NCBI RefSeq assembly: GCF_023715145.1 | Contig: NZ_JAMBNP010000010.1 | Location: 62,001-126,000, forward strand | Direction: 5' to 3' | Length of the DNA: 64,000 nucleotides | Source of the DNA: Paenibacillus glycanilyticus | Lineage (GTDB): Bacteria; Bacillota; Bacilli; Paenibacillales; Paenibacillaceae | Shown: positions 7,914 to 17,162 of the stretch, piece by piece | How positions within the stretch are numbered: the first letter of the stretch is position 1 | Layout: each line of letters begins with the position of its first letter | The notes under the pieces: generated by a model | What the model was told of the DNA's origin: nothing | What the model saw: the letters and a program-made list of their open reading frames with translations, nothing else | Databases searched by the model: none | Translations under genes and position numbers: made by a program

Positions 7914-9695
7914 ATGAGGAGTTATCAGTGGATCAAGTGGCGTAGATTCCTCCTCAGGATCGTAGTCCTCATCATCCTGGTCTGGCTATTATGGGCAGGA
8001 GGACCACCGGCGTGGAATGTTGCGCTTACCGTTGCCAGCTTTTTATTTCAGCTGCTGTTCGCCGTCGTCTTCATCATTATCCAATTTGTCGCGTTGTTCT
8101 GGTTCCTCGCGAGAGGTCGAACGTATTGGGTACTGCCGGGAGAGACGGGCGCCACTTGGGACGATTATCGGGGCAATCCGGAGATCGTGGAGAATGCCAA
8201 GAAGATCGTGAGCTTGCTGAAGGGCGTGAAGGATTTCAAGCGGATGGGCGGGGAAGCCATCAGGGGCCTCCTGTTATGCGGACCGCCGGGAACGGGGAAA
8301 TCTTATTTGGCACAGGTTATTGCAAACGAAGCACAGGTACCGTTCGCTTATGCTTCGGCTCCAAGCTTCCAGAACATGTTCTTTGGCGTCGGCAACCTGA
8401 AGGTCATGCGTATCTACAAGAAGGCGCGCAAGCTGGCGGGCATCTACGGCGCCTGCATTATCTTCATTGATGAAGTGGATGCCATCGGCATGAGCAGGCA
8501 GGGCGGCGGAGGCGGAGGCATGGGCATGTTCGGCATGGGCGGCGGTACGGGACTGCTCAACGAGCTGCTCCTGCAGATGGACCCTCCGAATCTCGACAGC
8601 TCGAAGTTCAAGAAGTTTCTCCGTTCGCTTGGCCTGCTGCGGAGGAAGGCGGAACGTCCGCCCGTGCTGACCATCGCCGCGACGAACCTGCCGGATGTGC
8701 TGGATCAGGCCTTGCTTCGTCCCGGCCGGTTCGACCGCCAGCTCTGGGTAGACTCGCCGGATTATGACGGCCGCGTCGACGTGTTCGGGTACTACCTCAA
8801 GAAGGTGAAATGCGACCCGACGCTTACGCCGGAGAAGGCGGCAATGGATACCATCGGCTACAGCCCGGCCCAAATCAAGCATATCGTTAACGAAGCCGTC
8901 GTGATCGCGCATCAGCGGGGGGCGCAGGAAGCGGGCTATGAGGATTTCCGCGCAGCCATGGAAACGTATGAATGGGGCCTGAAGCAGCCGCTCCGTTCCA
9001 TGAAGGATGACGAGAAGCGAAATGTGGCTTACCACGAAGCAGGCCATGCGGTAGCTCAGTTTCTGCTTAAGCCCCATGATCGGGTATGGAAGGTTACGAT
9101 TATCCGCCGCGGCGGATCGCTTGGGCTTGCGGCTACGAAGCCGATGCATGAGCGGTATAACCGGAGTGACAGCGAAATTCTGGCCCATATCCAGGTCTGC
9201 CTTGCTGCCCGCGCGGTAGAGGAGGAATTCCTCGGCAAGAAGCTGAACGGGGTAACCTCGGACCTTCGTCAGGCTACGGAAAGCGCCGGAGCTTATCTGG
9301 GCATGGTCGGGATGGGCGACGAGCTGTACAGCTTCCTGGCGGCGGGCTCCAGAATGGACGCGCTCAAGTCATTGCGCCCTCAGATTAACGAGCTGCTCAA
9401 GGATCAGATGCAGCAGGTGAAGAAGCTTGTGCGCGATCATGCCGACTTTGTGCATAAAATTGCGGAAGAGCTGCTCTTGCACGGGGATCTGACCGGCGAA
9501 GAGATTGAGCAGATCTACATGGATCTATACGGCCGGGCTCGCCCGGAGCCGTCGGAGGTTAAGTTGACCGTTACGGCGGCAGCTCCAGCCAAGGAGGCGG
9601 AGGAGTCTGCAGCCGAATTGATCGAGGAAGAACCGGAGGAAGAAGGCAATGATGGGCCGGATACCGATCCCGACCACCGGGGACCGGAGTCATAA
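7914..9695 (+). CDS. Compact membrane AAA metalloprotease, FtsH paralogue
   Basis: A 593-residue membrane-anchored ATP-dependent protease. Two TM helices lie at about residues 12-28 and 36-66, with almost no extracytoplasmic loop, unlike true FtsH. The AAA module has Walker A GPPGTGKS (123-130), pore loop MFFGVG, Walker B CIIFIDEVDA and the second region of homology ATNLP...RPGRFDR. The zinc site HEAGH is at 374-378, with a third-ligand candidate Asp450 in SDLRQAT. A glycine/methionine-rich insert (197-211) and an acidic tail are unusual. ATG 7914 follows AAAAGGAAG; an upstream ATG (7869) lacks a site. It stands alone, with its own terminator. Confidence 0.9.
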   Translation: MRSYQWIKWRRFLLRIVVLIILVWLLWAGGPPAWNVALTVASFLFQLLFAVVFIIIQFVALFWFLARGRTYWVLPGETGATWDDYRGNPEIVENAKKIVSLLKGVKDFKRMGGEAIRGLLLCGPPGTGKSYLAQVIANEAQVPFAYASAPSFQNMFFGVGNLKVMRIYKKARKLAGIYGACIIFIDEVDAIGMSRQGGGGGGMGMFGMGGGTGLLNELLLQMDPPNLDSSKFKKFLRSLGLLRRKAERPPVLTIAATNLPDVLDQALLRPGRFDRQLWVDSPDYDGRVDVFGYYLKKVKCDPTLTPEKAAMDTIGYSPAQIKHIVNEAVVIAHQRGAQEAGYEDFRAAMETYEWGLKQPLRSMKDDEKRNVAYHEAGHAVAQFLLKPHDRVWKVTIIRRGGSLGLAATKPMHERYNRSDSEILAHIQVCLAARAVEEEFLGKKLNGVTSDLRQATESAGAYLGMVGMGDELYSFLAAGSRMDALKSLRPQINELLKDQMQQVKKLVRDHADFVHKIAEELLLHGDLTGEEIEQIYMDLYGRARPEPSEVKLTVTAAAPAKEAEESAAELIEEEPEEEGNDGPDTDPDHRGPES

Positions 9696-9704
9696 GCATG
9701 AGGG

Positions 9705-9735
9705 AGAGACCCGGCCGATGCGGCTGGGTCTTTTG
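9705..9735 (+). terminator. Terminator of the AAA protease gene
   Basis: AGACCCGGCCG pairs with CGGCTGGGTCT (one G-U), followed by TTTTG. The T-run is short. Confidence 0.7.
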
Positions 9736-9789
9736 CCGTTCCAATGTTACAATAAAGGCATAGCAAGAGAGGAGCGGTAGCAGCCCGGT

Positions 9790-10521
9790 ATGACACAAGA
9801 ACCGAACAGGAACAGAAAAGGCGTTTTTTTTGATGTAGACGACACGTTGTACGATCATTTATCCCCCTTCCGTCAGGCTGTGATCGCTATAGTTGGCGAG
9901 CGGGAAGGGTTCCCGTACGAAGAGGCTTATCACCGGATGCGCTATTATAGCGACATGCTGTCGCTCGAGATGGGCGGGGCTGGCGTGATGGAAAGCGGAG
10001 CGAGCACGGAGCTGATGCGCCGGCGGCGGTTCGAGCTGTCCCTGGCGGAATTCGGCATTGCGCTCAGCGAGGAACAGGCTTCGGCCATGCAGGCCGCGTA
10101 TATCGGCTGTCAGTTCAACATTACGATGTTCGAGGGAGCCAAGGAGCTCATTGATAGGCTGGTGAAAGCCGGTTATGTAGTTGGCCTCTTGACCAACGGC
10201 GCCGAGAACCATCAGCTCCGCAAAATCCGGGCGATGGAGCTTGATGAGCTGATCCCGCCGGAGCGGCAGTTCATCTCGGGCAAGGTCGGATGGGACAAGC
10301 CGGATATCCGGGTATTTAACCATGTGAATGAAGCGACCGGAACAACGCCGGAGAACAGCATTTATATCGGCGACTCCTGGCGTAACGACGTTATTGGCGC
10401 GCTGGAAGCGGGCTGGTCCGTGATCTGGTTCAACCACCGCGGAGCAAATCCCGAATCGGGGGAGCATACTCCTACTCATACGGCGGCAAGCTATGAGGAA
10501 TTAGCCCGGCTGCTGGCATAA
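9790..10521 (+). CDS. HAD-family hydrolase
   Basis: A 243-residue phosphatase-like HAD protein with cap. Motif I is FFDVDDTLYD (nucleophile Asp and acid Asp), motif II LLTNGAENH, motif III Lys in GWDKPDIRVF and motif IV IGDSWRNDVIGA. The helical cap falls between motifs I and II. This is the YfnB/YjjG-like subgroup, often nucleotidases or haloacid-dehalogenase-like phosphatases; the substrate cannot be told. A GAGAGGAG site lies rather far (13 nt) from the ATG. A hairpin terminator follows directly. Confidence 0.9.
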   Translation: MTQEPNRNRKGVFFDVDDTLYDHLSPFRQAVIAIVGEREGFPYEEAYHRMRYYSDMLSLEMGGAGVMESGASTELMRRRRFELSLAEFGIALSEEQASAMQAAYIGCQFNITMFEGAKELIDRLVKAGYVVGLLTNGAENHQLRKIRAMELDELIPPERQFISGKVGWDKPDIRVFNHVNEATGTTPENSIYIGDSWRNDVIGALEAGWSVIWFNHRGANPESGEHTPTHTAASYEELARLLA

Positions 10522-10559
10522 AAAAAGAAGACCCGGTCGGAGGTCCGGGTCTTCTTTTT
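10521..10559. terminator. Bidirectional terminator between convergent genes
   Basis: AAAAGAAGACCCGG pairs with CCGGGTCTTCTTTT around TCGGAGGT. A and T runs on both sides serve the HAD gene and the facing gene at 10569. Confidence 0.88.
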
Positions 10560-10568
10560 CGTATGGTA

Positions 10569-10946
10569 TTACTTTCTGTAGTACTTCTTTACGGTTCTGT
10601 GCAGCTCGGCTTGAGTGAAGCGCTGTGAAGCGAGCGGAGCACCGTCAGCGTCTTTGCCCCATACGGAGACAAGCACTTTTTTGCTGAAAGTCGTGATTTG
10701 GATTTCGTATTGATTGACGTTCGCCACATCCAGCTCGACAAAGCCGGAAGAACGTGCAGCCAGACTTAAGGTTCTTTTTGCGAGGAGCGCTTTCGTGCCG
10801 TTCAGGCGGTAGAGCCGGATAACAACTTCTTCGCGTTTGTAGCCGTTGTTCAAAGCTTTTACGAATACGGTGGTAGCAACACCCGGGACGTCAAGGCCAA
10901 ACGCGTTCTCGACAGGACCGGTGGAATACACGTATTGAAGGGCCAT
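10569..10946 (-). CDS. Unknown 125-residue beta-rich protein
   Basis: No family recognised. The protein starts MALQYVYSTGPVENAFG and alternates short hydrophobic beta-like strands (TTVFVKALN, EVVIRLYRL, GFVELDV, YEIQITTF, KVLVSVWGKD). It ends in a basic tail, RTVKKYYRK. No signal peptide or TM segment. The pattern suggests a single beta-sandwich domain. AAGGGAG lies 13 nt upstream of the ATG. Monocistronic, closed by the shared terminator with the HAD gene. Confidence 0.75.
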   Translation of the reverse strand: MALQYVYSTGPVENAFGLDVPGVATTVFVKALNNGYKREEVVIRLYRLNGTKALLAKRTLSLAARSSGFVELDVANVNQYEIQITTFSKKVLVSVWGKDADGAPLASQRFTQAELHRTVKKYYRK

Positions 10947-11202
10947 TCTTGTTCATCACTCCCTTTCTGTACGAGTATGATTAGGATCCTTATCCCGCGG
11001 ATGTCCGAAGGGATGAAGGAAATCTACTACTCTATTAACATATGCAAATCTCGTGAGAAGGTAATAGATGCAAGACTACGAAACTACTAATTGAGGAAAG
11101 CACCCGGCCCATCTTGCGGGAGCAGGAGCTTCGTTGCTATTTACCGAATGCTGTGGTATAGTCGCCGCAATTCGACATTAAGGAAGAAGGAAGGGATTAT
11201 TG

Positions 11203-12135
11203 ATGGGTACAAAAAAACCAAAGCTTGTCGTGATCGGCAGCTTGAATATGGATATTGTGGTAGAGACCAGCGCTTACCCGCAGGTAGGCGAGACCATTAC
11301 AGGACAACGCGTTCGCTTTATTCCTGGCGGTAAGGGGGCAAACCAGGCGGTGGCCGGGGCGCGTCTTGGCGCGCATACGGTAATGATTGGCGCGGTCGGG
11401 GACGATGCGTTTGGCGAAGAGCTGCTAGGCAGCCTTCAGAAGGACGGAGTAGATATTGCCGGCGTAAAACGCGTAGAAGGAACGGCTTCCGGGATCGCAT
11501 CGATCTACGTCGCGGAAGGAGACAACAGCATCGTTGTAGTTCCGGGTGCAAACGGTCTGGTCGAGCCGGCGGATATTGACCGCTGCGAGGACAAGCTGAA
11601 GGAAGCGGATATCGTGCTGCTGCAGCTGGAGATTCCGGTGGAGACGGTTCTGTATGCAGCCCGCAAAGCCAAGTCGCTGGGCAAGCTTGTTGTGCTTAAT
11701 CCAGCGCCGGCGCAGCAGCTGCCGGAGGAGCTGTTCGGGCTTGTGGATTACTTCACGCCGAACCGGTCGGAGCTTAGCGGTTATGCAGGCATCAGCGCTG
11801 AAGGCGATTTGTTGGAGCCCGCGATTCGCCGGATGATGGAGCTTGGAGCGGCTCATGTCGTGACGACGCTTGGCGCAAGCGGCTCGGCTTATCTCGATGA
11901 GGAAGGCCGGCTTGTACAGGTCGCCGGCTACAGGATGCCGGTTGTGGATACGACCGGAGCGGGCGACTGCTACAATGCCTCGCTCGCGGTAGCGTTGGCC
12001 TCCGGCCGGGCGCTTCGCGAGGCGGTTGATTTTGCTTCAATGGCATCCGCACTGGCGGTAACCAAATTTGGAGCGCAGACCGGCATGCCTACCGAGGAAG
12101 AAGTGGCGCGGTTCGCGAAGGAGCAAGGGAAGTAA
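11203..12135 (+). CDS. rbsK: Ribokinase (PfkB family)
   Basis: A 310-residue sugar kinase phosphorylating D-ribose to ribose-5-phosphate in the cytosol. The PfkB family 1 motif PGGKGANQA lies at about residues 41-49. The second motif VVDTTGAGDCYNA holds the anion hole and catalytic base Asp255. The N-terminal IGSLNMDIV motif is typical for RbsK. ATG 11203 follows AAGGAAGAAGG; the adjacent TTG is less likely. No rbs transporter genes are nearby, so the kinase may serve nucleoside salvage. Confidence 0.93.
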   Translation: MGTKKPKLVVIGSLNMDIVVETSAYPQVGETITGQRVRFIPGGKGANQAVAGARLGAHTVMIGAVGDDAFGEELLGSLQKDGVDIAGVKRVEGTASGIASIYVAEGDNSIVVVPGANGLVEPADIDRCEDKLKEADIVLLQLEIPVETVLYAARKAKSLGKLVVLNPAPAQQLPEELFGLVDYFTPNRSELSGYAGISAEGDLLEPAIRRMMELGAAHVVTTLGASGSAYLDEEGRLVQVAGYRMPVVDTTGAGDCYNASLAVALASGRALREAVDFASMASALAVTKFGAQTGMPTEEEVARFAKEQGK

Positions 12136-12215
12136 ATCGCCCGGCAAGGGATATGGCGGCATTATTGAGGAATAATACCTGTGATGCCATCTCAAAGAGG
12201 AGCTGCTTCACAGGT

Positions 12216-12944
12216 ATGAAAAGATTTGTATTAGGTGCGGCGGTCACGGCGCTGTTATGCGGGTTTGCCGCTCCCGAAGCAACCAAGGACAGAGCCTATT
12301 ACGAAAGCCGCGGCGAGATCATCTGGGAGGTTCCGGGCGAGAGCAAGCGGATCGCGCTGACGTTTGATGACGGGCCATACCCGGAGACAACGGAGCCGAT
12401 TCTGGATCTGCTCAAGGAGTATCATGCCAAGGCGACGTTCTTTGTTGTCGGCACCCGGGTGGAGGCCTTCCCGGATACGATCAAGCGGGAGATTGCGGAA
12501 GGACATGAGGTTGCGAATCATACGTTCCACCATTATTTTCTGCAGAAGAAAAACAACGAGACGGTGCAAAACGAGATTGTCCGGACTGAGCAGGCGTTAG
12601 AGCATGTAACCGGCAAGAAGCCCTTATTGTTCCGCCCGCCGGGCGGCTTTTATAACGAGCAGATGATTGCGATTGCGAAGAAATACGGCTATACCACCGT
12701 TCTATGGTCCTGGCACCAGGATACGAATGACTGGCGCAGCCCCGGCGTGCAAAAGATTGTGAACAAGGTGCTGAACAACGCCCGTAACGGGGATATCATT
12801 CTGCTCCATGATTATGTGCCGCATTCGATGCAGACGGTAGAAGCGCTGCGGCTGATCCTTCCGGAGCTCCAGCGGAGGGGTTACGAGATGGTTACGGTCA
12901 CGGATCTGATTCATAATCGGGACGGCGTTCTGAATCCATATTAA
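12216..12944 (+). CDS. Secreted polysaccharide deacetylase (NodB domain)
   Basis: A 242-residue protein with a signal-peptide-like N-terminus (MKRFVLGAAVTALLCG). The NodB domain has all five motifs: TFDDGP (Asp base and metal Asp, about 51-52), the metal-binding NHTFHH (His102, His106), RPPGG (140-144), DTNDW and LLHD (His198). Family members remove acetyl groups from peptidoglycan or GlcNAc polymers outside the membrane. The start is uncertain: ATG 12216 gives a clean signal peptide but AGAGGAG is 14 nt away; ATG 12153 would add 21 hydrophilic residues. Confidence 0.92.
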   Translation: MKRFVLGAAVTALLCGFAAPEATKDRAYYESRGEIIWEVPGESKRIALTFDDGPYPETTEPILDLLKEYHAKATFFVVGTRVEAFPDTIKREIAEGHEVANHTFHHYFLQKKNNETVQNEIVRTEQALEHVTGKKPLLFRPPGGFYNEQMIAIAKKYGYTTVLWSWHQDTNDWRSPGVQKIVNKVLNNARNGDIILLHDYVPHSMQTVEALRLILPELQRRGYEMVTVTDLIHNRDGVLNPY

Positions 12945-13104
12945 GGAAGGGTAACCGGGAAGGGAAAGGGGAGGCTGATGTCGAACCTTTCTCTTATTCG
13001 AACGTTTCCGCTTTGGTGGAATAGTTTGAAGGGTGTGCCATACAATATTGTAAGCGCTATCAATGTGTTGGGATGCCAAATACACTTGAAAAGGTGGTAT
13101 TGCG

Positions 13105-13596
13105 ATGGGAACTCGTCTTTGGTGGGAACAGGCGGTCAGACAGCGTTTTCCGCATATTCGATATGTCACCATTCGCAGCTGTGGACATCATAAGGCGACG
13201 ATCTATGCATGGGACGAACAGCTTCATTTGTCCGAAGAGGATTCGGTAAAGCTTCACCGTTATGCATCGGAATGGATGTCGCCGGATATTTGCGTATCGG
13301 TGAAGCCATACAATGAAGCGGCTGCGGATCAGGTATCCTGCCAGTCGCCCGATGAGGAGCTCACAAAGACAGCGCTAAGGGGCAGGCTGGACCAGTCCGC
13401 CGTGTTCGCGGTGCTGAACAATCTGTTTGCCGGCGTTGTTGTCTCCTTCAACCGGTATGACGTGCGTACAGGAACGGTCCATTTGGCCGCATACAGCCAC
13501 TCCCCCTTCACGGATACGGCCAAGAGCAAAATCCGCCACTATGCCGAGGAACTGATGCCGGTTGGTTCAACGGTTAATGTCACGTACTACGGCTAA
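13105..13596 (+). CDS. Unknown 163-residue protein
   Basis: Not recognised. A soluble protein without signal or TM segment, with an AAGGTGG site before the ATG. The first half has basic and aromatic stretches (LWWEQAVRQRFPHIRYVTIRS) and two His in SCGHHKAT. The second half has a compact alpha/beta pattern (SAVFAVLNNLFAGVVVSFNRYDV, VHLAAYSHSPF, SKIRHYAEELMP). A T-rich hairpin terminator follows. It could be a small regulatory or stress protein, but nothing in the context tells. Confidence 0.7.
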   Translation: MGTRLWWEQAVRQRFPHIRYVTIRSCGHHKATIYAWDEQLHLSEEDSVKLHRYASEWMSPDICVSVKPYNEAAADQVSCQSPDEELTKTALRGRLDQSAVFAVLNNLFAGVVVSFNRYDVRTGTVHLAAYSHSPFTDTAKSKIRHYAEELMPVGSTVNVTYYG

Positions 13597-13644
13597 TTTT
13601 CGCGACAAGCACAGGATCAACGAATGCCGGTCAGGATTGCCGAG

Positions 13645-13671
13645 CCGGACCAGTCGCTGGTCCTTTTTTTT
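13645..13671 (+). terminator. Terminator after the 13105 gene
   Basis: GGACCAG-TCG-CTGGTCC followed by eight T. Confidence 0.88.
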
Positions 13672-13754
13672 GTCGCCTGCGCCTTCCATATCCTGTATAA
13701 TCGTTGTACAAGCTAGGTGATGGGAATCCGGACAAAAGGAGATTTGAGTGCGGG

Positions 13755-14015
13755 ATGAGACTGAGAAAATGGCGGAGTATCAAATACGCGGCAACCGCGG
13801 CATATCTGGTGATAATTGTTCTGGGCGTAACGGGGAATATTCCGAGCCGGTTATCGACAACTTTGGTTGTGGTCTTGTTAGGCATTGTCCTGTTCGTTCA
13901 AAGCTATGAAGACGCGAAGCGGGGAAGAACGGGCAGCATGCTGTTTGCCGCAATCGGCGGCATTATATGTATCTCGGCGTTGACGCTGATTCTGATATTG
14001 ACGGAGTTTAGCTAG
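13755..14015 (+). CDS. Small membrane protein, three TM segments
   Basis: An 86-residue integral membrane protein: a basic N-terminus (MRLRKWRSIKYA), then hydrophobic segments at about 11-27, 34-49 and 62-84. A charged loop, QSYEDAKRGRTG, separates the last two. No family recognised; DUF-type three-TM proteins like this are common in Bacillales. ATG 13755 was chosen for the Arg/Lys-rich start; AAAGGAG is 13 nt upstream. A TTG at 13704 in the same frame is possible but has no good site. The perfect inverted repeat at 14039 probably terminates it. Confidence 0.65.
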   Translation: MRLRKWRSIKYAATAAYLVIIVLGVTGNIPSRLSTTLVVVLLGIVLFVQSYEDAKRGRTGSMLFAAIGGIICISALTLILILTEFS

Positions 14016-14038
14016 GTGATATAGAGCAAGCAATTAAG

Positions 14039-14091
14039 CAGAACTAAAAAGCCTTAACGATGCGCGGCATCGTTAAGGCTTTTTAGTTCTG
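14039..14091 (+). terminator. Perfect 25-bp inverted repeat, likely terminator
   Basis: The arms (14039-14063 and 14067-14091) are fully complementary around the 3-nt loop GCG. The inner part is the genome-repeat palindrome TTAACGATGC/GCATCGTTAA. The outer part contains AAAAAGCC/GGCTTTTT, giving a T5 run in the descending arm. Confidence 0.75.
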
Positions 14092-14353
14092 CGGCATCGT
14101 TATGGCGGTGGCGAAAGTAGCAGATTGGGGAGAAAAGCGTGCGAGTAGGGAGCTTAACGACCTGCCGTATCGTTAAGGCGGTTAATAGTAGGTGGGCTGA
14201 GGTCTTAGCGATGTGCGGCATCGTTAAGGCGGTGGCGAAAAGCAGATGGGGGAGAAAAGCGTGCGAATGGGAGAGCTTAGCGATCTGCGGTATCTTTAGG
14301 GCGGTTAAATAGTAGGTGGACGGAGGCCTTAGCGCTGTGTGGCATCGTTAACG
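14092..14353. repeat. Two tandem intergenic repeat units (about 125 bp)
   Basis: Each unit begins with (C)GGCATCGTTA, then GGCGGTGGCGAAA, a G-rich stretch ending in GAGAAAAGCGTGCGA, a GAGCTTA(A/G)CGA half-palindrome and GGCGGTTAA(A)TAGTAGGTGG. The copies are about 85-90 percent alike by eye. No gene lies in 14016-14503 apart from this array, the inverted repeat before it and the operator after it. Confidence 0.75.
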
Positions 14354-14440
14354 GTCCATAGGCATACCGATAAATGATTGAAAACCGTGTAACGGCGCGA
14401 GTTTCACCAGGGCTACAACAAACGAAAAAATTTAGGTCTT

Positions 14441-14465
14441 TACTTGTATACAAGAATACAAGTAA
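14441..14465 (+). promoter_or_regulatory. GntR-type operator before the uronate operon
   Basis: CTTGTATACAAG (14443-14454) is a perfect palindrome with the GTATAC core common for FadR/FCD-subfamily GntR proteins. It is followed by AATACAAGTAAAG, a partial second site. It lies 50 bp upstream of the GntR start, suggesting autorepression of the whole operon. Confidence 0.75.
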
Positions 14466-14503
14466 AGTAAAGATAAGAGACAAACGTGGAAGGAGGAACG
14501 CAG

Positions 14504-15208
14504 ATGACTTTAATACCGCCTCTGCAGCCGCAGAAGCAGCGCAAGACGCTGGGCGATCAGATCTATGAATCGATCCGCGAGAGCATCGTTTCGTTCCGGC
14601 TGCCGCCGGGTACGATGATTTACGAGAATGAGCTGGCCGATACGATGAACGTGAGCCGCACGCCGGTACGGGAAGCGATCCGGCTGCTCGTCAGCGAACA
14701 GCTGCTGGAGGTTCTTCCGCAGCGGGGCACGCGTATTGCGCTGATATCGGAGCGCAAGGTGAGCGAGGCCCGTTTTATCCGGGAGCAGCTGGAGCTTGGG
14801 GCTTTCCGTCTTGCCGCTGCCAAATGGGGAGAACGCGACCGTTCCGCTGAAAGCGCTTCGCTGGAAGCACTGCTGGTGCAGCAACGCGCTGCGGCGGAAG
14901 CAAAAGATATCGCGCTGTTCATGCAGCTGGATGAAGCTTTTCACCGCGCTATTCTGGAGATTGCGGACAATGACACGCTGCTGCAGATGATCTATTACAT
15001 GCGTGCTCATCTTAACCGTGCCAGATACCTGGCTATCGATCAGTTTGGTCACATGGACCGTGTCGTGGAAGAGCACCGGTTATTATACGAAGCCGTCCGC
15101 AGCGGCAATGAACAGCTGGCCGCAGAGCGGCTGGCGCAGCATATCCGCAAGCTGGATCAGGAGCTTCCGCAGCTTCGGGAAGCGCATCCGGATTATTTTC
15201 AGACTTAA
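14504..15208 (+). CDS. GntR family regulator (FadR/FCD subfamily) of uronate genes
   Basis: A 234-residue repressor. The winged helix lies at about residues 16-78 (SIVSFRLPPGTMIYENELA, MNVSRTPVREAIRLLV). The all-helical FCD ligand domain follows (about 87-215), with the metal-binding pattern Asp/His in LDEAFHRAIL and His residues in EEHRLLYE and AQHIRKL. ATG 14504 has AAGGAGG upstream. It is first in an operon with uxuA and a fructuronate reductase, so a uronate or its intermediate is the likely inducer. The GTATAC palindrome upstream is the likely operator. Confidence 0.92.
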   Translation: MTLIPPLQPQKQRKTLGDQIYESIRESIVSFRLPPGTMIYENELADTMNVSRTPVREAIRLLVSEQLLEVLPQRGTRIALISERKVSEARFIREQLELGAFRLAAAKWGERDRSAESASLEALLVQQRAAAEAKDIALFMQLDEAFHRAILEIADNDTLLQMIYYMRAHLNRARYLAIDQFGHMDRVVEEHRLLYEAVRSGNEQLAAERLAQHIRKLDQELPQLREAHPDYFQT

Positions 15209-15238
15209 ACGACATTTCCTTGGGAGAGGACGACTATC

Positions 15239-16312
15239 ATGAGAATGACTTTTCGTTGGTTTGGGGAAGGCAATGACTCGGTGACGCTGCAGCAGATCAA
15301 GCAAATTCCGGGCGTAGAAGGTCTCGTATGGGCGCTGCATGACGTACCGGCTGGCGAAGAATGGCCGATGGACAAAATCATGGCGTACAAGAATCTGGCT
15401 GACGAGCACGGCTTCCATCTGGAAGTTGTTGAAAGCGTAAACGTACACGATGACATCAAGCTTGGCTTGCCTACCCGCGACCAATATATCGAGAACTACA
15501 AGCGTACGATTAAGAAGCTGGCGACGGTTGGCGTTAAGGTGATCTGCTACAACTTCATGCCAATCTTCGACTGGATGCGGACGGACCTGTTCAAAGAGAT
15601 GGAAGACGGTTCTACCGCGCTGTTCTTCGACAAAGCCAAGATCCAAAGCATGAGCGCGGAAGAGCTGGTCAACAATATCGCGGGTAACTCCTCCTACTCG
15701 ATGCCGGGCTGGGAGCCTGAGCGCCTGAAGCGCCTTGCGCCGCTGTTCGAAGCGTATAAGGACGTGACGGAGGAGGATCTCTTTAACAACCTGCAGTATT
15801 TCCTCGAGCAGATTATTCCGGTGTGCGAAAAGCATGACATCAAGATGGCGATTCACCCGGATGACCCTCCTTACTCGGTGTTTGGCTTGCCGCGGATCGT
15901 AACGAACCGCGATAACCTGGCGAGATTGCTGAAGCTGGTCGACAGTCCGTATAACGGTCTGACGCTTTGCAGCGGATCGCTTGGCGCAAACCCGGACAAC
16001 GATATTCCGGCTCTGGTGCGGGAGTTTGCGGACCGGATTCCTTTTGCCCATATCCGTAACGTGCGCGTGTATGAGAATGGCGATTTCATCGAGACTTCCC
16101 ATAAGTCGAGCGACGGCACCGTGGATATCGCTGAGGTTGTGCGGGCTTACCATGACAGCGGGTTTACGGGTTATGCGCGTCCTGACCACGGCCGCCATAT
16201 TTGGGATGAACAATGCCGTCCGGGCTACGGTTTGTACGACCGAGCGCTTGGCATCATGTATCTGTGGGGCGTATGGGACGGACTCGAGAGAATTCGAAAG
16301 GGGAATGTATAA
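15239..16312 (+). CDS. uxuA: Mannonate dehydratase UxuA
   Basis: A 357-residue enzyme converting D-mannonate to 2-keto-3-deoxygluconate, in glucuronate catabolism. Full-length compared with the family (about 350-390). The N-terminal [20 protein letters not shown] and the conserved Fe/Mn-site regions ([42 protein letters not shown]) are plain. It lies between the GntR regulator and the SDR reductase, with one base before the next start. This matches the Bacillus uxu/yjm arrangement. Confidence 0.96.
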   Translation: MRMTFRWFGEGNDSVTLQQIKQIPGVEGLVWALHDVPAGEEWPMDKIMAYKNLADEHGFHLEVVESVNVHDDIKLGLPTRDQYIENYKRTIKKLATVGVKVICYNFMPIFDWMRTDLFKEMEDGSTALFFDKAKIQSMSAEELVNNIAGNSSYSMPGWEPERLKRLAPLFEAYKDVTEEDLFNNLQYFLEQIIPVCEKHDIKMAIHPDDPPYSVFGLPRIVTNRDNLARLLKLVDSPYNGLTLCSGSLGANPDNDIPALVREFADRIPFAHIRNVRVYENGDFIETSHKSSDGTVDIAEVVRAYHDSGFTGYARPDHGRHIWDEQCRPGYGLYDRALGIMYLWGVWDGLERIRKGNV

Positions 16313-16313
16313 C

Positions 16314-17162
16314 ATGGTACCGGTTCACGAGCAATTAGCGGGTAAAGTTGCGGTTATTACGGGAGGAAGCGGCGTGCTTTGCGCGGAGATGGCAAGAGAG
16401 CTCGGCCGTCAAGGCGTTAAGGTAGCAATTCTCAACCGAACGGCCGAAAAAGGCGAGGCGGTAGCGCGCGAAATCCGCGAAGCGGGCGGAGTGGCTATTG
16501 CGGTTGCCTGCAACGTGGTAGATGCGGAGAGCGTGAAGGAAGCAAGCGCGGTTGTGCTGGAGCAGCTCGGCAGCTGCGATATTCTGATCAACGGCGCCGG
16601 CGGCAACCATCCGGACGGCATTACGACGAAAGAAACGTTTAACCCGGATGATCTGGACAATCCTGAAATCACGACCTTCTTCGATCTGAAAAAAGAAGGC
16701 TTTGGCTTCGTATTCGACCTGAATCTTCTCGGAACCCTTATTCCGACGCAGGTATTTGCGAAGCAGATGATCAATAAGCCAGGCGCTACGGTGATTAACA
16801 TGTCGTCGATGAGCGCGCCAAGTCCCATGACGAAGGTGCCTGCGTACAGCGCAGCGAAAGCGGCGATCAACAACTTTACGCAATGGCTGGCCGTTCATAT
16901 GGCGGATGTGGGTATCCGCGTAAATGCGATTGCGCCGGGCTTTTTCCTGACGGAGCAGAACCGCAAGCTTCTTACGAACGAAGACGGTTCCTTGACGGAT
17001 CGCTCGAACAAAATCATTACCCACACGCCGATGCGCCGTTTCGGCAAGCCGGAAGATCTGCTTGGCACCCTTGTATGGCTGGCGGATGACAGCGTGTCCG
17101 GCTTCGTAACGGGCATCACCGTTCCGGTCGACGGCGGCTTTATGGCTTACTCGGGCGTGTAG
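16314..17162 (+). CDS. SDR-type D-mannonate oxidoreductase (fructuronate reductase, YjmF-like)
   Basis: A 282-residue short-chain dehydrogenase. The cofactor motif is [10 protein letters not shown] and the active site is Ser in [10 protein letters not shown] with Tyr-x3-Lys in YSAAKAA. The long insert after [10 protein letters not shown] is characteristic of the YjmF group, which reduces fructuronate to mannonate (taking the role of E. coli UxuB). ATG 16314 follows AAAGGGG and lies one base after the uxuA stop; ATG 16305 is too close to the site. Same operon as uxuA, giving two consecutive pathway steps. Confidence 0.92.
   Translation: MVPVHEQLAGKVAVITGGSGVLCAEMARELGRQGVKVAILNRTAEKGEAVAREIREAGGVAIAVACNVVDAESVKEASAVVLEQLGSCDILINGAGGNHPDGITTKETFNPDDLDNPEITTFFDLKKEGFGFVFDLNLLGTLIPTQVFAKQMINKPGATVINMSSMSAPSPMTKVPAYSAAKAAINNFTQWLAVHMADVGIRVNAIAPGFFLTEQNRKLLTNEDGSLTDRSNKIITHTPMRRFGKPEDLLGTLVWLADDSVSGFVTGITVPVDGGFMAYSGV

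Noticed and set aside
14092-14353. Possible CRISPR-like or insertion element
   Set aside because: Only two long imperfect units, no spacer pattern, no terminal inverted repeats around a transposase.
15083-16315. Minus-strand frame (410 codons) opposite uxuA
   Set aside because: A shadow frame; uxuA on the plus strand is unambiguous.
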